Positions 23,561 to 35,575 are shown, numbered from the stretch's first letter. The stretch: 64,000 bases of DNA from Silurus meridionalis (GCF_014805685.1 NC_060906.1:20497626-20561625); one strand, 5' to 3'. The notes: generated by a model from the sequence alone, not told the origin. Numbers and translations are program-made.

Positions 23561-23959
23561 ACATTAGGGTTCCACTACCACTACTTGACAATTACGTTTG
23601 ACATTGAAACCCAAAGCCCAACAGCAGCTGTGACCGAATAGTGTTAGAAATACATAAATAATTCACTCTGTTAGCTAGTTTCATTTTTCTCAAATCACTT
23701 TGTCTCTATTGGCGCTAAAAGGACTAGGTTGTTATTAAAACACATTAAAATAAGGATTTGGACACCCTTGACCCATTAACACAAGCTATGAAAAAAAAAT
23801 GCTAATAGGTTAGAGCCACTGACTGGACTGCAGCAGAGGGAAAAGAGATCGAAGAGAGATTCTAAACTTCCGCTTCTCGCTCCTGCCTTCCCAGCTAATC
23901 GACTAAGGTGCTATTTTTCTTCTCGAGCCCTAAGGCACACGACCCCCTCCTGCTGCTAC

Positions 23960-24350
23960 TCCCTGCACGATAAATAAATAAAATGCATACAAATGATTTT
24001 CCGCTCATGAAAACAGACAACTAAATGGTTGATATATGGATTGGAAACTCTCTTACGAGAGGAATCGTGGGCCTGGAATTGAATTCCCGTATGACGAATA
24101 GCCAGCATTATCTTCCCTCTGCCTGAAGAAGCCATTGTAGCTACTTAAACAGACCGGTGATGACACTGGAGAAATGCTCACAGATGGACACCCAGAAGGC
24201 TAAAAACATTAGGGCCGTCCACTCCATCAATACAACGCACCCATTGCGGGAAGGAAATTGGCCGCTCTTGGCTGATCTGTTCTTTTAAAAGCACGGCACA
24301 GAGGCAGAATTAAGTGATTGCTGCCTCACTGCTGCATATTTCAAGGACCG
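23960..24350. promoter_or_regulatory. candidate conserved non-coding block
   Basis: Complex sequence with balanced GC, TAATCG and CAATACAACG motifs and no repeats. It runs from GCATACAAATGATTTTCCGC to CTGCTGCATATTTCAAGG. No open frame of note. Confidence 0.35.
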
Positions 24351-25108
24351 TGCAGCTGGAGACGATCAGTCAGTTCCATCAGGAGGGTCATTAATATAAA
24401 CCACAGCAAGGAACAAGTGGTTGGTTTACTTGGAACAGTTTGAACTTCCTGTTTATTGTTAATATCTGTTAATAGAAAGTTAAAAAAACCGGCGCAAAAA
24501 AATGTCCATTGGCCATCCGAAGCGAATTCAAGTTGAGAGAGTATTTGATGCAAGTTCACAGTTGAGGTGCCAACATCTTGCCATTTAGCAGTTTAGTGTT
24601 GTTTTTTCAAGTGGCACTAAGAACAGACGTCAATAAAATTCCCCCTAAAGGAAAAGTGAAAAGGCCACAGGGCATAAAACAATGCATTTGCTTTGATTTT
24701 ATCCGAGTTAACTTGATGTGGCGTGTGAAGTTGCAAACCTTGGTCTTGTATACCAATAAAAAGCAAAAAGGCAAGACTTTGGTCTCTTTGGTCTGAAAAA
24801 GTGCAAGGTAGAAAGTAGTGAGTAGTAAATTCTTTTTAGTGAGTGGCTCAGCTCACCAATAAGACTGTCTTATTATTCATGTTGAAATAAATGAGGATAT
24901 AAGGAGCACAAGCCACAGGTTTCAGTGCTATAACTAACACTAGAACACATCCAAATCATTTGGAACGACAAAAAAACAAAAGCGACATTACCATATAACA
25001 TCATTATGACCCTGACATGGATAAAAGTGGTTTCTGAAGTATGAAGTTTACATGAACCATGAACCAAATTACATGCTGCTAATCTGCAATTATTTTTGGT
25101 GCTGATTA

Positions 25109-25322
25109 TGCTAGCTTCCTCCACCGCATATACGCTAGTCTTATCCCCTGACATATTCTAGCTTCATCCACATTACATATGTCTCATCCACTAACATGTG
25201 CTAGCTTAATCCATTCACATATTTTAGTAGCATACACTGACACATGCTAGTACATATGCTAGCTTTATTCATCTTACATACTCTAGTCTTGTCCACTGAT
25301 ATGCTAGTATCGTTCACTGGCA
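25109..25322. repeat. degenerate minisatellite, unit about 24 bp
   Basis: Nine or so tandem units built on TGCTAGCTTCATCCACTAACA. Units vary in length and base by base. A further isolated unit is visible around 25370-25395. Confidence 0.8.
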
Positions 25323-26145
25323 TGATGTTTTCTGCTTTTTCTGCTAAAAATAAGGTAATCTTTTCTACCAACATAGGCTAGCTCCATTCACTAAAATAAT
25401 AAAAGACAGAAAGAGCCTTTCTAAACAAAACTGTAACTGTAAATGTGTACATACTAAGCAGGTCAACCTGAAATGTACTAAGGCATTCTAATATTCAGGA
25501 CTTTCCATCCTACTTCTACCCTGTGTAGCCTAATTAGGAATTCTCTGACATGATGTGCTCACACACCCACACATCCTGTCACACTGAAGGAACAACAATA
25601 GCAAACGAACAGAATAACAACAACAGATGCAGGCCAATATGACACTTCTAACACAGGGACACACCTGTAAAATTAGCCATGTTTTATGTTCAATGGAGTT
25701 CAAGAGCAAAAAACTTTACCAGATATGCTAGTAGACAGTAACCACATTTATCATGTTAATCAAGATTAGGGTGATTTTTTTTTACGTTTATTAGCTTCAT
25801 ATCACAGCTTTCTCTGTGTAGCATTAAATTAGCCAGCATTTCTATCATGGATGCACATGGCTTTATACTGAATATGGTTTATGTTTGGGTTTCATCTTCA
25901 TTAAATTGCCAGTATCATCATGTATTTTTGAGTCACACCCACTGAGTAGAGCCTTGGACTAAAAATCTTCTGTTTCACAGGTCCTGTTTACACTGTATAA
26001 CAGTGATTTAAATATGTATTAAAGAAATGATACTTGCACCAATTAAGTCACCTCATAACAAGCACAAAAACACATTGCATACGGACAATACCGAGTCCTT
26101 TGAGGTGTTAACGTCATTGTATATTTTCCACGGTGTGCTTTAAGG

Positions 26146-26590
26146 CTGTGGTCCCGAACCTTTTTTTGCACCACGGACCAGATTAATGTCAGACAATATT
26201 TTCACAGACTAAATACAACACGACCGACATAAAAACTGATATTTTCTAAATATAATAATAATCGTGAATCCACTGTGTTGTTTTTTGTTCATTTTGCTCG
26301 CTTGGGGGTTTGAATTTAGCGGTATTATGTGTTAGCGGCCGGAGCAGCCCCTTTAAGAAGGTAGCGGATGTAGGTAAGACATGTGACCGAGGCATCATGA
26401 CACGCATCAAGAGTGAGTCATAGACAGATGTGGTGGAGAGAATCTGGTAATTTTCCAAAATAAAACATCATTCAGAAACAGATAATAAATAAAATGTAAA
26501 TAATTTAAGTTATGTATTCTTTCTGCGGCCCGGTACCAATTGACCCACGGACCGGTGCTGGTCTGCAGCCCGGGTTGTTGGGGACCACTG
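26146..26590 (-). mobile_element. hAT-family MITE
   Basis: The ends are inverted repeats: CTGTGGTCCCGAACC at the left and GGGGACCACTG at the right. The inner parts hold CACGGACCAG and GACCCACGGACCGG, as in hAT elements of the Tip100/Zaphod type (my assignment). An imperfect 8-bp direct repeat flanks it, CTTTAAGG (26138-26145) and CTTTAAAG (26591-26598), as expected for hAT. A minus-strand frame (26246-26458) inside is part of the element and is not a host gene. Only 445 bp remain, so it cannot move by itself. Confidence 0.85.
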
Positions 26591-26887
26591 CTTTAAAGGA
26601 TTAGTGGTACAAGACTGGACTTCGTTTCGGGACAAAAGCAATTATTGCAATTGAAAGTATCGTTTTTTTAATCTTAGTGAACGCAATTCAAGCATGAACA
26701 TCAATACCTGGCACACAGACTCCTGCGATCCACGCCTGGGTTTGACATCTAAAAGCAGTGATTTTTTTTTTTTTTGATTGTATTTCATTTGGATTAGTAT
26801 CAGCCTTCATCACAGAACACATGGCTGCTATGACTGTGATCCTGCCGCAGTTAGAAATTTGCATTTGTTTGCCTAATTGTCAGCCGT

Positions 26888-26907
26888 AAAAAAAAAAAAA
26901 AAAAAAA
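26888..26907. repeat. A tract
   Basis: Twenty A residues; a separate run of T lies at 26760-26775. Confidence 0.9.
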
Positions 26908-26939
26908 GCTTAGCTTTAACAGTCCATATAAATCAAAAG

Positions 26940-27440
26940 AGCTAAAAATGGGCTTCCTTTAATGGCCAACCTCAATCAGTCTTCACCGAAGCACCTTTTT
27001 CCAGTCCAGAGCGATTGGCTGGGTTTTGAATCATCTCTGAGATTGAAGGGGGAAATGGGATTTTATTTCCCCATATGCTGAAAATAATCAGAGTAATTTC
27101 CCGTTGATTGGCAGAGTCGCGACGGCCTGGGAGAAATAAAGACCGCTAATAAAAATCAAACTGTCTCATTCTTGTCATAGAATGTGCGGTAATAAGAGGG
27201 TACTGATTGCCTGTGTGTTGCCTGGGGCCTTCCTGTGACCTCGGTTATATATGATTGAAACGGTTCATGTCATGAGCGCCAATTATTGTGAAGACAACCT
27301 CAAGGAATCAAGTGAGGTATGAAATATGATTGCGGACTCCACCGACCAGTCAGACTAGACAAGAATTATTAAAGCATGCAAATTAAATCAGGGGATAATA
27401 CGATCAGAAAACGATCATATGTAAGCATTTTATTAACTCC
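26940..27440. promoter_or_regulatory. strong candidate conserved non-coding block
   Basis: About 500 bases of complex, balanced sequence without repeats. It holds many short homeobox-like and other transcription-factor-like cores (GCTAATAAAAATCAAAC, CGCCAATTATTG, GCATGCAAATTAAATC). The last contains ATGCAAAT, an octamer of POU type, at about 27376-27383. No frame stays open. This is the most CNE-like stretch of the window, judged by texture only. Confidence 0.4.
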
Positions 27441-27499
27441 ATGCAAAGCAGCGTTCCAAACATCGAGGATTGCAAAAAGAGGAAGATGACGTTGGCGAA

Positions 27500-27900
27500 T
27501 ATAACTGCATGATTTCAAACCATCTGCCTCACCATGACCCTCTCAGCTCCGATTGCATTGGCAGCATCCTCTCACTGCTTTCTACCTAATGCAATTTATC
27601 AGCTTTTTCCATCCATCTTGTACAACTCTGGCAGTTTAAGGCTATTGCTACTTAAGATATTGGACCCATATACTGGTGTTTTTTTTCCACATACACACAG
27701 CATGATGTGGCTTCTGATGAGAGAATAAAAGACTCAATCTATTTCTTTTTTATTTAGGGACTTTATAACAAGAGGAAGCCGGGATTCAATTAAAGCATTT
27801 CAATTATATTAATAGCTGACTCAACACTGGGCCTTTTAAAACCCGACCACCTATTATTAATTATCATAGTATAGATTTTTCATATAAGCCTGAGAGCAGA
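27500..27900. promoter_or_regulatory. possible extension of the conserved non-coding block
   Basis: Similar texture to 26940-27440. A short plus-strand frame (27534-27728) shows no motif. Confidence 0.22.
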
Positions 27901-28639
27901 ATCTTTCTGGCTGTTGTCATTTTTCATGGGTTGAATTCAGAAATCTTATTGGTCCAAAGGTGATTACTTTTTAATATCAGCAGCTCTGACAGTAGTTTTA
28001 GCTGGAAGACAAACGTTTTAAATGAACACACTGATTTTAATACAGTTTCATCTCTTTACTAACAGCTCCCATGGAATTGAATTTAAATATAATAGAAAAA
28101 TGTTATTTACCATTATAAGGAGTATAGAAAAAAATGTGGTTTAATAATTGTATTCTTTTATTATTACTGTATCTTAAAAAAAAAATGAAGGAGCATCTGT
28201 TTATAGTTGCTATATTGGCAGCACTAACAGGAACCAGCATGCTTTACAATCTTTCCACATTTAAAGTAACTATTAGCTAATAAAAATGTACATGGATTAA
28301 TTCTTTTTAAAACATTTAAATATTTGTGAATGTGTTACTGTATGTAGTACCCTCAAAATGATCGAAGTCTGCATACACAGGCTGATTCGGGCAAAATATA
28401 TTAGGAATGTTAAGGCCTGAAAATATTGGCATTCATACGGGAACACCTTCGCTCAAAAAATATTGTTTTCGCCAGACATGTTGGTTGCTATCTGTCTCTT
28501 CCAATGCACACATGCACAGACTGGTGAACACCTACACACAGGCATGATGCAATAAAGCTGATCAATTTTAAAGGCAGATAAGCAATCAATCAAAGCTGAA
28601 GGCCTGACAGCAAGGGACAGTTTTTCTTCCAGCAACCCC

Positions 28640-30150
28640 TCCAGGTGCCATCAACAACCAAGATGCACTTCTCTTATCTACCCTGTAGCCTCTGCTTCAC
28701 CACAAGCTTTAACTTTTCACTCACTTCCCCACAGTTGTCAGAGAGTGAAGTGACAGTTTATTGCTGTTCCACCCATGAAACACAAAATGGTGAGACTAAA
28801 TATTACTCACAATCCGAAGCTTTACCACATATGGTATACTACTCACAACACTCATCCACAATGCCCAGCTTTCTGCTTAACACTCCCCATAAATCCTTAG
28901 CTCCTATCCATTTAATTCTCTAAAACCCAAATCCCTGCCTTCCCAACATTCTCTCACAATCCTCTTCCTTTTCACAATATATCCTCTCAACCCTCAACTT
29001 CTCCTACCATTCAACAACATTCAGCTTTTCCCCAGAATTAACATAATTCCAGCAACATTTTCACAATCAGCAATTTATTTGAACAATTTCCTGTAAAACA
29101 CAAACAATCTAATAAAAAAATCTAAAACCTCAACTTAAACACCTTCCAATAATCCTACTAAAATAATTCCTAAAACTATAAACACCCAAACACGGCCAAC
29201 AATCTAAAACCTCTATTCAAACAAAATCCAACAATCTAACACCTACTAAAACACATTCCAATAATCCTAAACTTCTAATCAAACTCAGTCCAACACTCTA
29301 AAACCTTAACTCAAACACCTTAGAATAATCCTAAACTTCTACTCAAACTCAGTCTAACACTAAAACTTCAACTCAAACACCTTATAATAATCCTAAACTT
29401 CTACTCAAACTTAGTCCAACACTCTAAAACTTCAACTCAAACACCTTATAATAATTCTAAACTTCTACTCAAACTCATTCCAACACTCTAAAACTTCAAC
29501 TCAAACATCTTATAATAATCCTAAACTTTTACTCAAACACATCCCAACAATCTAAAATGTGAACTCAAACACCTTCCAACAATCGTAGGATTCTATTTAA
29601 ACGCATCCCAATACTCTAATACATTTACCCAACCACATCCCAACAATCCAAAGCTTTTACTAAAACACATCCTAACATTCGTAAATTTCCAAACAAACAC
29701 ATTTAGCCATCTCCAAATCCTACAAAATCATCCCTACAATCCAAAATGTTTACCAAGCACATCACACCAGTTAAACGCTTTTACCTCTACACCTCACAAC
29801 CATCACAAGTTTTCACAAAAATATATTTCAACAATTCTAATCTTATATAACACCCATCCTACCAATCTTTATCTTCTTTCCAAACACTTTCCAACTATCA
29901 TCATTTTTACTAGAATATACCCCCACAATCAACACTAACCTGCAGTATTCTTCAGTTACACCCAACAATTTCACAAACTCCCCAGCATTATATTAATATA
30001 TTTCCATATTTCTTTCAGCCCTGTGTTTTCTTTCCAACAACCTCCCAAATGTCTTTAGATATTTCGTCCCCTTACAAATCTTTAGTCCATCCCTAAAATC
30101 TTTCCCACAACCCTTCAGCACTTCCCCAACATCTTCTGCATCTTCAGAGT
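28640..30150. repeat. G-depleted tract around a minisatellite
   Basis: The plus strand is made almost only of A, C and T. In 29101-29820 I counted about 20 G in 720 bases. The core (29261-29580) is a tandem repeat with a period of 62-64 bp. Each unit falls into two related halves of about 32 bp, one on CTAAACTTCTACTCAAACTC and one on CTAAAACTTCAACTCAAACA. Decayed half-units continue on both sides, about 29100-29960. No long frame and no known family. Confidence 0.85.
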
Positions 30151-31059
30151 CAGGCCTTGACATACTGACACACTAATAATCTCAGTTTGCCTCCCAGACA
30201 CTCTCTTTAATATGCTTCCTTGCTCTTTATTCTCACTTGTTCCTCCGCCATCTCTTCCAATCCCATTTACCCTCGCTCCCTACCCACTCTCTTCATCTCT
30301 CTCGCTCTCTCTGTGTCAGCCAATATCTCTTGCTGCCCATCACCCTTCAGACATTTATTTCCAGCCTGCTGGTGTGTCTTGTTTACTTGCCAGCGTGTGC
30401 GAGAGCAATCCGAGCTGCATCAAGCCAAGCCACGGGCTGGACCACTGTTAAGGGGTACTACTCCAGCCCATGTCAGTTCAGAGGGCTCTGTATTCAGCAT
30501 GTTTACTTTAAATCAACACATGTCTCAGACTAACAGTAGTGTTGCTCTTGTGCAATCTGGTGTCTTCATCTCTGGCATTATAGGTCAGACAGAAATATAC
30601 ACCTCTGTATTGTTTTCTTAGGGTCAAAATCTGGCATATTGATAATAAAAAAACGGAAGGTTCCATACGGTAAGTGTGTATTCCAGAACAGCAATTCTCA
30701 TATTTTATGATTATAATTAATTATTAATTACAATTATTATAATTATTATATCATATTTATCATAGACAGCTTTTTTTTTTACATACAATTCATTATAGTA
30801 TTATGCAATTTAGAGTTAGTTCTTCATAAAAACAATACATTTTGCTAACATTTCAAAAATGTACTTAAAGTTTAAAAGATGCACTTTATATGGATAACAA
30901 ATAGACCGCTGACTCACTAATGATCTCAGCAAATATCACACATTTAAACACTTGTGAATTGATAACCTCGCTTTTACACAGGATTGAACACTCCAATGGC
31001 CTTTGCATAAACAGTTATAAGAAATAGAGATTATCAAAAAAAAAAAAAGAAGGAAAAGA

Positions 31060-31470
31060 AAAGTCATTAATCATGGCCGCCGGAAACGTTTGACCGACCA
31101 TGCTCTTGAATTCTAAAATGCCTTGTGAAGCCCCCTGTAGAATACTGCTCAGAATGCAACCGGCATTCATTTGCTCCCAAGTGTCCGTGCTCCCTTAATT
31201 ATGCTCTCTAAATGCATGATAATTTCCCTCCATCAACAGTTTTCTGACAGCACTGACACTAGTTATGACCCATAAAGTGCTGTGAACGCTGCTGTTGGTC
31301 GGCTTCGCTGTAATGAATACATCAAAATTTCAGCACTTAATTACCAGCCACGAAGAGTGGAGAATGAGCCGTAGTGTGTGAACCTACGTTTTTTGGGGCT
31401 GCTTAGCATAGGACGTGTGTGGCTTTCTAACTAGGCCTCTAATAATTCCCACTGTGAGCGTAGGTTTGTC
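31060..31470. promoter_or_regulatory. candidate conserved non-coding block
   Basis: Balanced, repeat-free sequence with CCTTAATTATGCTC, GCATGATAATTTCC and CACTTAATTACCAGCC cores. No sustained frame. Confidence 0.35.
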
Positions 31471-31982
31471 TATAAATGTGTAAATGTAATTTTTTTCCCC
31501 ATCCAAAATGACTAATGAGTCAATGAGCTATTCAAGGTGTAGAGGACTGTAGATATGCTGAGGCTTAGCAGAACCCAATACAGCAGCTATGACCTTTCAT
31601 TTCACAGGCCAGATAATAAGAATGAATTAAACACTAGGGGCCATACTGACCTGTTTCTCCTCTACCCACCAATGGGAAATAACTCTCAATTACCGTACTA
31701 CACATTGGTCATGTCCCCTTAATACTGCTAACGTGAATGTAACCTTTCAGGATGTATAGCAAATTAGAGTTTCCCATTTAGCAACAGTTGTATATAAAGT
31801 AAATCTGTTGTTATCGACTTTCAATATAAAATACCATAATACAAATTAGTATTGATTTCCACAATTCTGTTCAGCAAAATTGCACACATAAGGTTGTGTG
31901 CTTTCTGAAGGAACTGAATATATAGCAGTAAATGTTTTCTATATCAACCACAACCTTGGCTGTTTTGACCTTGCTTGTTTTG

Positions 31983-31986
<4 letters not shown>

Positions 31987-32076
<90 letters not shown>
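31987..32076. repeat. compound (AT)n(CA)n microsatellite
   Basis: About 26 AT units followed by about 19 CA units with no break. The Tyr-Ile and Thr-His frames here are artefacts. Confidence 0.98.
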
Positions 32077-32077
<1 letters not shown>

Positions 32078-32189
32078 TTTCCAAATTCCTCACAGCAAGT
32101 TGCAAATCTGCACACACAGCGGCTTCACTCGTAAAATATAATGAGGTACAATTTTCAAAGATAATCAGCTTTACATTAGACTTAATTCA

Positions 32190-32335
32190 TGGTTAAGGGT
32201 TACTGATTAGAAAGTCAAGCATTTCAAGCCCCAGTACTGCCAATCTGCTACTGTTGCAGCAGGGCCCTAAGCCCCTATCCTTGCTGCCTCTGCGCTCCAA
32301 CCTCAACTTTATAACTGACATGCAAAGAAGAGTTT
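32190..32335 (+). mobile_element. tRNA-derived SINE fragment
   Basis: Decayed head (GGTTAAGGGTTACTGATTAG, CATTTCAAGCCCCAG) and body (GCAGGGCCCTAAGCCC, CTGCGCTCCAACC). Same family as 20351-20518, plus orientation. Confidence 0.6.
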
Positions 32336-32346
32336 CCCTCTGCTCT

Positions 32347-32754
32347 TGGCTACATCTACACTAATCCGGATAAATTTTAAAATGGCGTTTTCGTCTAAAA
32401 CTCTCCGCAGCCACACTTTTGTTTTCCATACTTTCCCATCAGTTGCTCACCCACGCTGAAAAGTCTAAAAACATTTACGGCCCTACTCGCATGCACAAAT
32501 CGTAAGACCTGCGTCCTCTCTGACTCCCATTTATTTACTTTAATGCTTTTTGAAGCTTTTCGGAAATGACTACAAATTTTTTAATCAACACTGCGTCGCG
32601 AAAAAAAACGTTTTCGATTTCATCCACTTTGGAGAGCGTTTTTAAAAAGCTACTTTCCATTGACTGACAACGGCATCTCGGTATGAATGGAAGGCCAAAA
32701 AAGAGAGAGAAATATGCATTTTCAAATGAAAACGTATTAGTATAGACATGGCCA
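32347..32754. mobile_element. MITE with terminal inverted repeats
   Basis: The left terminus TGGCTACATCTACACTAAT and the reverse complement of the right terminus, TGGCCATGTCTATACTAAT, match at 15 of 19 positions. Inside are CGTTTTCGTC and AACGTTTTCGATTTC stretches in both orientations, typical of a TIR-rich teleost element. I saw no clear target-site duplication. No coding sequence. Confidence 0.7.
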
Positions 32755-32929
32755 TAGCGTATATGTGACCAGTAAAGGCTGTTGTTTCTCCTTCATAATC
32801 CATCACTCTGTAACAAGAAGGCTCAATCCTGCCTTTTATCATTCACCGACCTCTGGCTCATTTCCTGACAATGATCCACTGTAAAATATACATTTAAATG
32901 GGTATTATTTCTATACTCAATCCAATTGG

Positions 32930-33390
32930 ATCCCACTACATGTGTGGAGTTTTGACATCGGACCTCCTGGAGTGTTTAAAGGCTCTGGCATGGAGAAGCT
33001 GGTGCTGGATCTGTGATGATCACAAATGTTGAGCTCAGTAGCTCCTAGTTTTATAACCATAAAGACTGTATATGACTGTAGAAAGAACATTACTTATAAT
33101 CTTATACTCCAGTACTCATGTTAGTTCTCACTCTCCAGTGTTCTGTATTGTTGAAAGATTTATGATCAAACTCTTGATGTCACCCAAATGAGGATGGGTT
33201 TCCCTTTTGAGTCTGGTTCCTCTCAAGGTTTCTTCCTCATAACATCTAAGGGAGTTTTTCCTTGCCACCGTCTGCTCATCAGGGATAAATGCACACCATT
33301 CACCTTGACTGTTGATTTCTGTAAAGCTGCTTTGAGACAATGTCTGGTGTGAAAAGCGCTATAGAAATAAACTTGACTTGACTTGACTAT
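32930..33390 (+). mobile_element. dispersed LINE-tail/SINE-like repeat with (TTGAC)n tail
   Basis: Body blocks in order: GTTGAGCTCAGTAGCTCCTA, ATGAGGATGGGTTTCCC, GAGTCTGGTTCCTCTCAAGG, GTTTTTCCTTGCCACCGTC. The 3' end is AAAGCGCTATAGAAATAAAC followed by CTTGACTTGACTTGAC. The copy at 51843-52260 shares it all in reverse orientation. The short repeated tail is a hallmark of retroposed elements. I take it as an L2-type LINE end or dependent SINE (inference). Confidence 0.7.
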
Positions 33391-33859
33391 ACTGAGGTAT
33401 AGGTTTAATAAGCCAAATTTACAACAACATAATATATTAGACTATTTATCGTATAAGATTATACCAGATTAGCCAAGTTTTGCTTTATAAATCTGGGATA
33501 TGTCCCTTAATTTGCCAGTGTTAACACATAAGTGAAAAGTGTGTAACAAAACATTGCTTATCAGTAAGAATTATTGTCATGTTGCATATACATGATGACA
33601 TAGAGTGTTGAGTATGTCAAAGCATCCATGGTGATGGCTGACTTAAAGCTACTTCATTAATATACATAGTGTATGAGGTGCTAGCTAATTACTAGATAAT
33701 TAAGGACCTTGAACAAACCCTACACGACAGTCAATTAACGTTTCATGAGTGAAGTGACTGCTGTGTAGGTCGGCTAGGCCCTCTAACTGGAGACAGAAAG
33801 TGTGTGTGTGTTATGTGTGAGTAGCATTAGTAAGGCTGAGGTAATTACACACATACACC

Positions 33860-33890
33860 CATTTACACACACACACACAAACACACACAA
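33860..33890. repeat. imperfect (CA)n microsatellite
   Basis: Short interrupted CA tract. Confidence 0.8.
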
Positions 33891-33999
33891 TCAAAGAGCA
33901 GCTGCTCAAATTGCTGCTAAATCTGCTTGTTATCTCAACATCTTTCCGGATAGCGTCTAAAGCTATGCTCCAGTTTGTCTGGGTGATTTTGTCTATAGA

Positions 34000-35370
34000 A
34001 ATTTAATATGTCTATGATTCTGACAAGGTGCATGTTAACCATCATATTTATCCAAATATCCACAAAACATTATATTTTAGCTACTAACAATAATTATATA
34101 AACAAACAATATATTATAATAATATGCTAATGCTTGTTGGCTAGCCAATATGAGCTAACCTGACAGGAATGTAAACAAATATCAATAAATAATTATCTAT
34201 AATATGTCCTGCTAATGTCAGCGAACTAGCTAATTAACCAGACAGAATTTATTAGAATATTTAAAAAAATATATTAATAAATCTTTGATGCTATGAGAGC
34301 AAATTAATGTTTAGGTAAACTAAGGAAAAGGCATCTTGACAGGATTATTTTAAAGTAGAATTTAGTGTCTGGTGCCAGGGAGACGAAGTGTTTCTAGTTA
34401 TAACTCTGCTTGTAAGTGTGGGGGAAAAAAAAAAAAACAATAGAAAGACAGAAAAATCTATATTCATTTCAAAATGTATAATTAGTGTATTTACTTTTCT
34501 TTGCATATGCATTATTTGAATACCTGATTTATGTAAATAAGTGGCAGGAAATGCGCTTTACACCTAAGCCTTCAGTGGTGTCTTACTTGAATTAATCCAC
34601 CTCTTAATACCATCATTAGGACACCATGGCTATAGAAACCATAAATCTTATAGAGAAACGCAGTATAACAGAGTGCTGCATCACAGACAAAAAGCTTATA
34701 CACTGAGAATGAATGCCATCACCTAATTCAACAATTCAACAAGTTTCTTTCACTGCAGCCACAGCTGTATGACCTGCATACATCATCTCTAGAAGAAGCA
34801 TTGGTATTAACTTCATAAAATGACCCTTTTTTCCCCTGCATTTATGTAGTTCTTTTTAAGTTCTCTGACCACAGAAACCCTGGGATTACGGTTTTCCTGG
34901 GGTTTGAAAATAAGGAAATTGTGTGTTTTTGTGCAAATTCTATGCAAAAGAAAATCAGTACACATGGTTCATAAAATAGCTAAACAACTGTTTTGGCTGA
35001 CCTTTTCTCACAATGTCCAACTTTTCTTAAAAAGTCCATCTTGAAAATAGCCTTGTGTCTGAGGCCGAATAAATTTCGTCTCCTCGGTCAGCCGGAGTGG
35101 AATGAAAAAAACAGCTTATATATCTACACAAATATATTTGAGCTTGTGTATTTGCTACAGATGCGGTTTGAGAGCTCTGACTAGTGTACTCCAATCAAAT
35201 TGCATGAAAATGTTGACATCATTGTGCGCCTGTGAGAAGTCAGAAATCTGATTGGCTAAAACAACAGTTTCATCGTCATGTATTTAAAGCTACAGGTGCT
35301 CTGTTGAGGCAGATTTCTTTAACCCTGGCAAAACATGATGGCTGAAATATGATTGTTAGAAACTTTAACA
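34000..35370. other. no gene seen
   Basis: AT-rich intergenic DNA. One short plus-strand frame at 34993-35184 has no motif. Confidence 0.4.
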
Positions 35371-35371
35371 T

Positions 35372-35575
35372 AAAGGATGTGACGCTCTCACCACTGCAGC
35401 CCGGGTTCGATCCCCGGTCAGTGAACCAACCCCAGCCACTCTTAGTGCTGGTCCCAAGCCCGGATAAATGGTGAGGGTTGCGTTAAGAAGGGCATCCAGC
35501 GTAAAAACATGTGCCAAATCAAACATGCGGATGATCCGCTGTGGCGACCCCTGATGGGAGAAGCCGAAAGAAACG
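35372..35575 (+). mobile_element. tRNA-Glu-derived SINE, 5'-truncated head
   Basis: Begins inside the tRNA part (GACGCTCTCACCACTGCAGC, then B box GGGTTCGATCCCCGG). The rest follows in full, CCCAAGCCCGGATAAATGG to CGGATGATCCGCTGTGGCG and GATGGGAGAAGCCGAAAGAA. The A-box half is missing, so this copy has lost its internal promoter. Confidence 0.88.

Noticed and set aside
29261..29580. CRISPR-like array
   Set aside because: Regular spacing exists, but there are no unique spacers: both halves of the unit are repeated. The genome is clearly a vertebrate. It is a minisatellite.
30220..30621. 133-codon plus-strand frame as a gene
   Set aside because: Three overlapping frames are open here because the DNA is poor in stop triplets at the edge of the G-depleted tract. 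The product is low-complexity with no motif.
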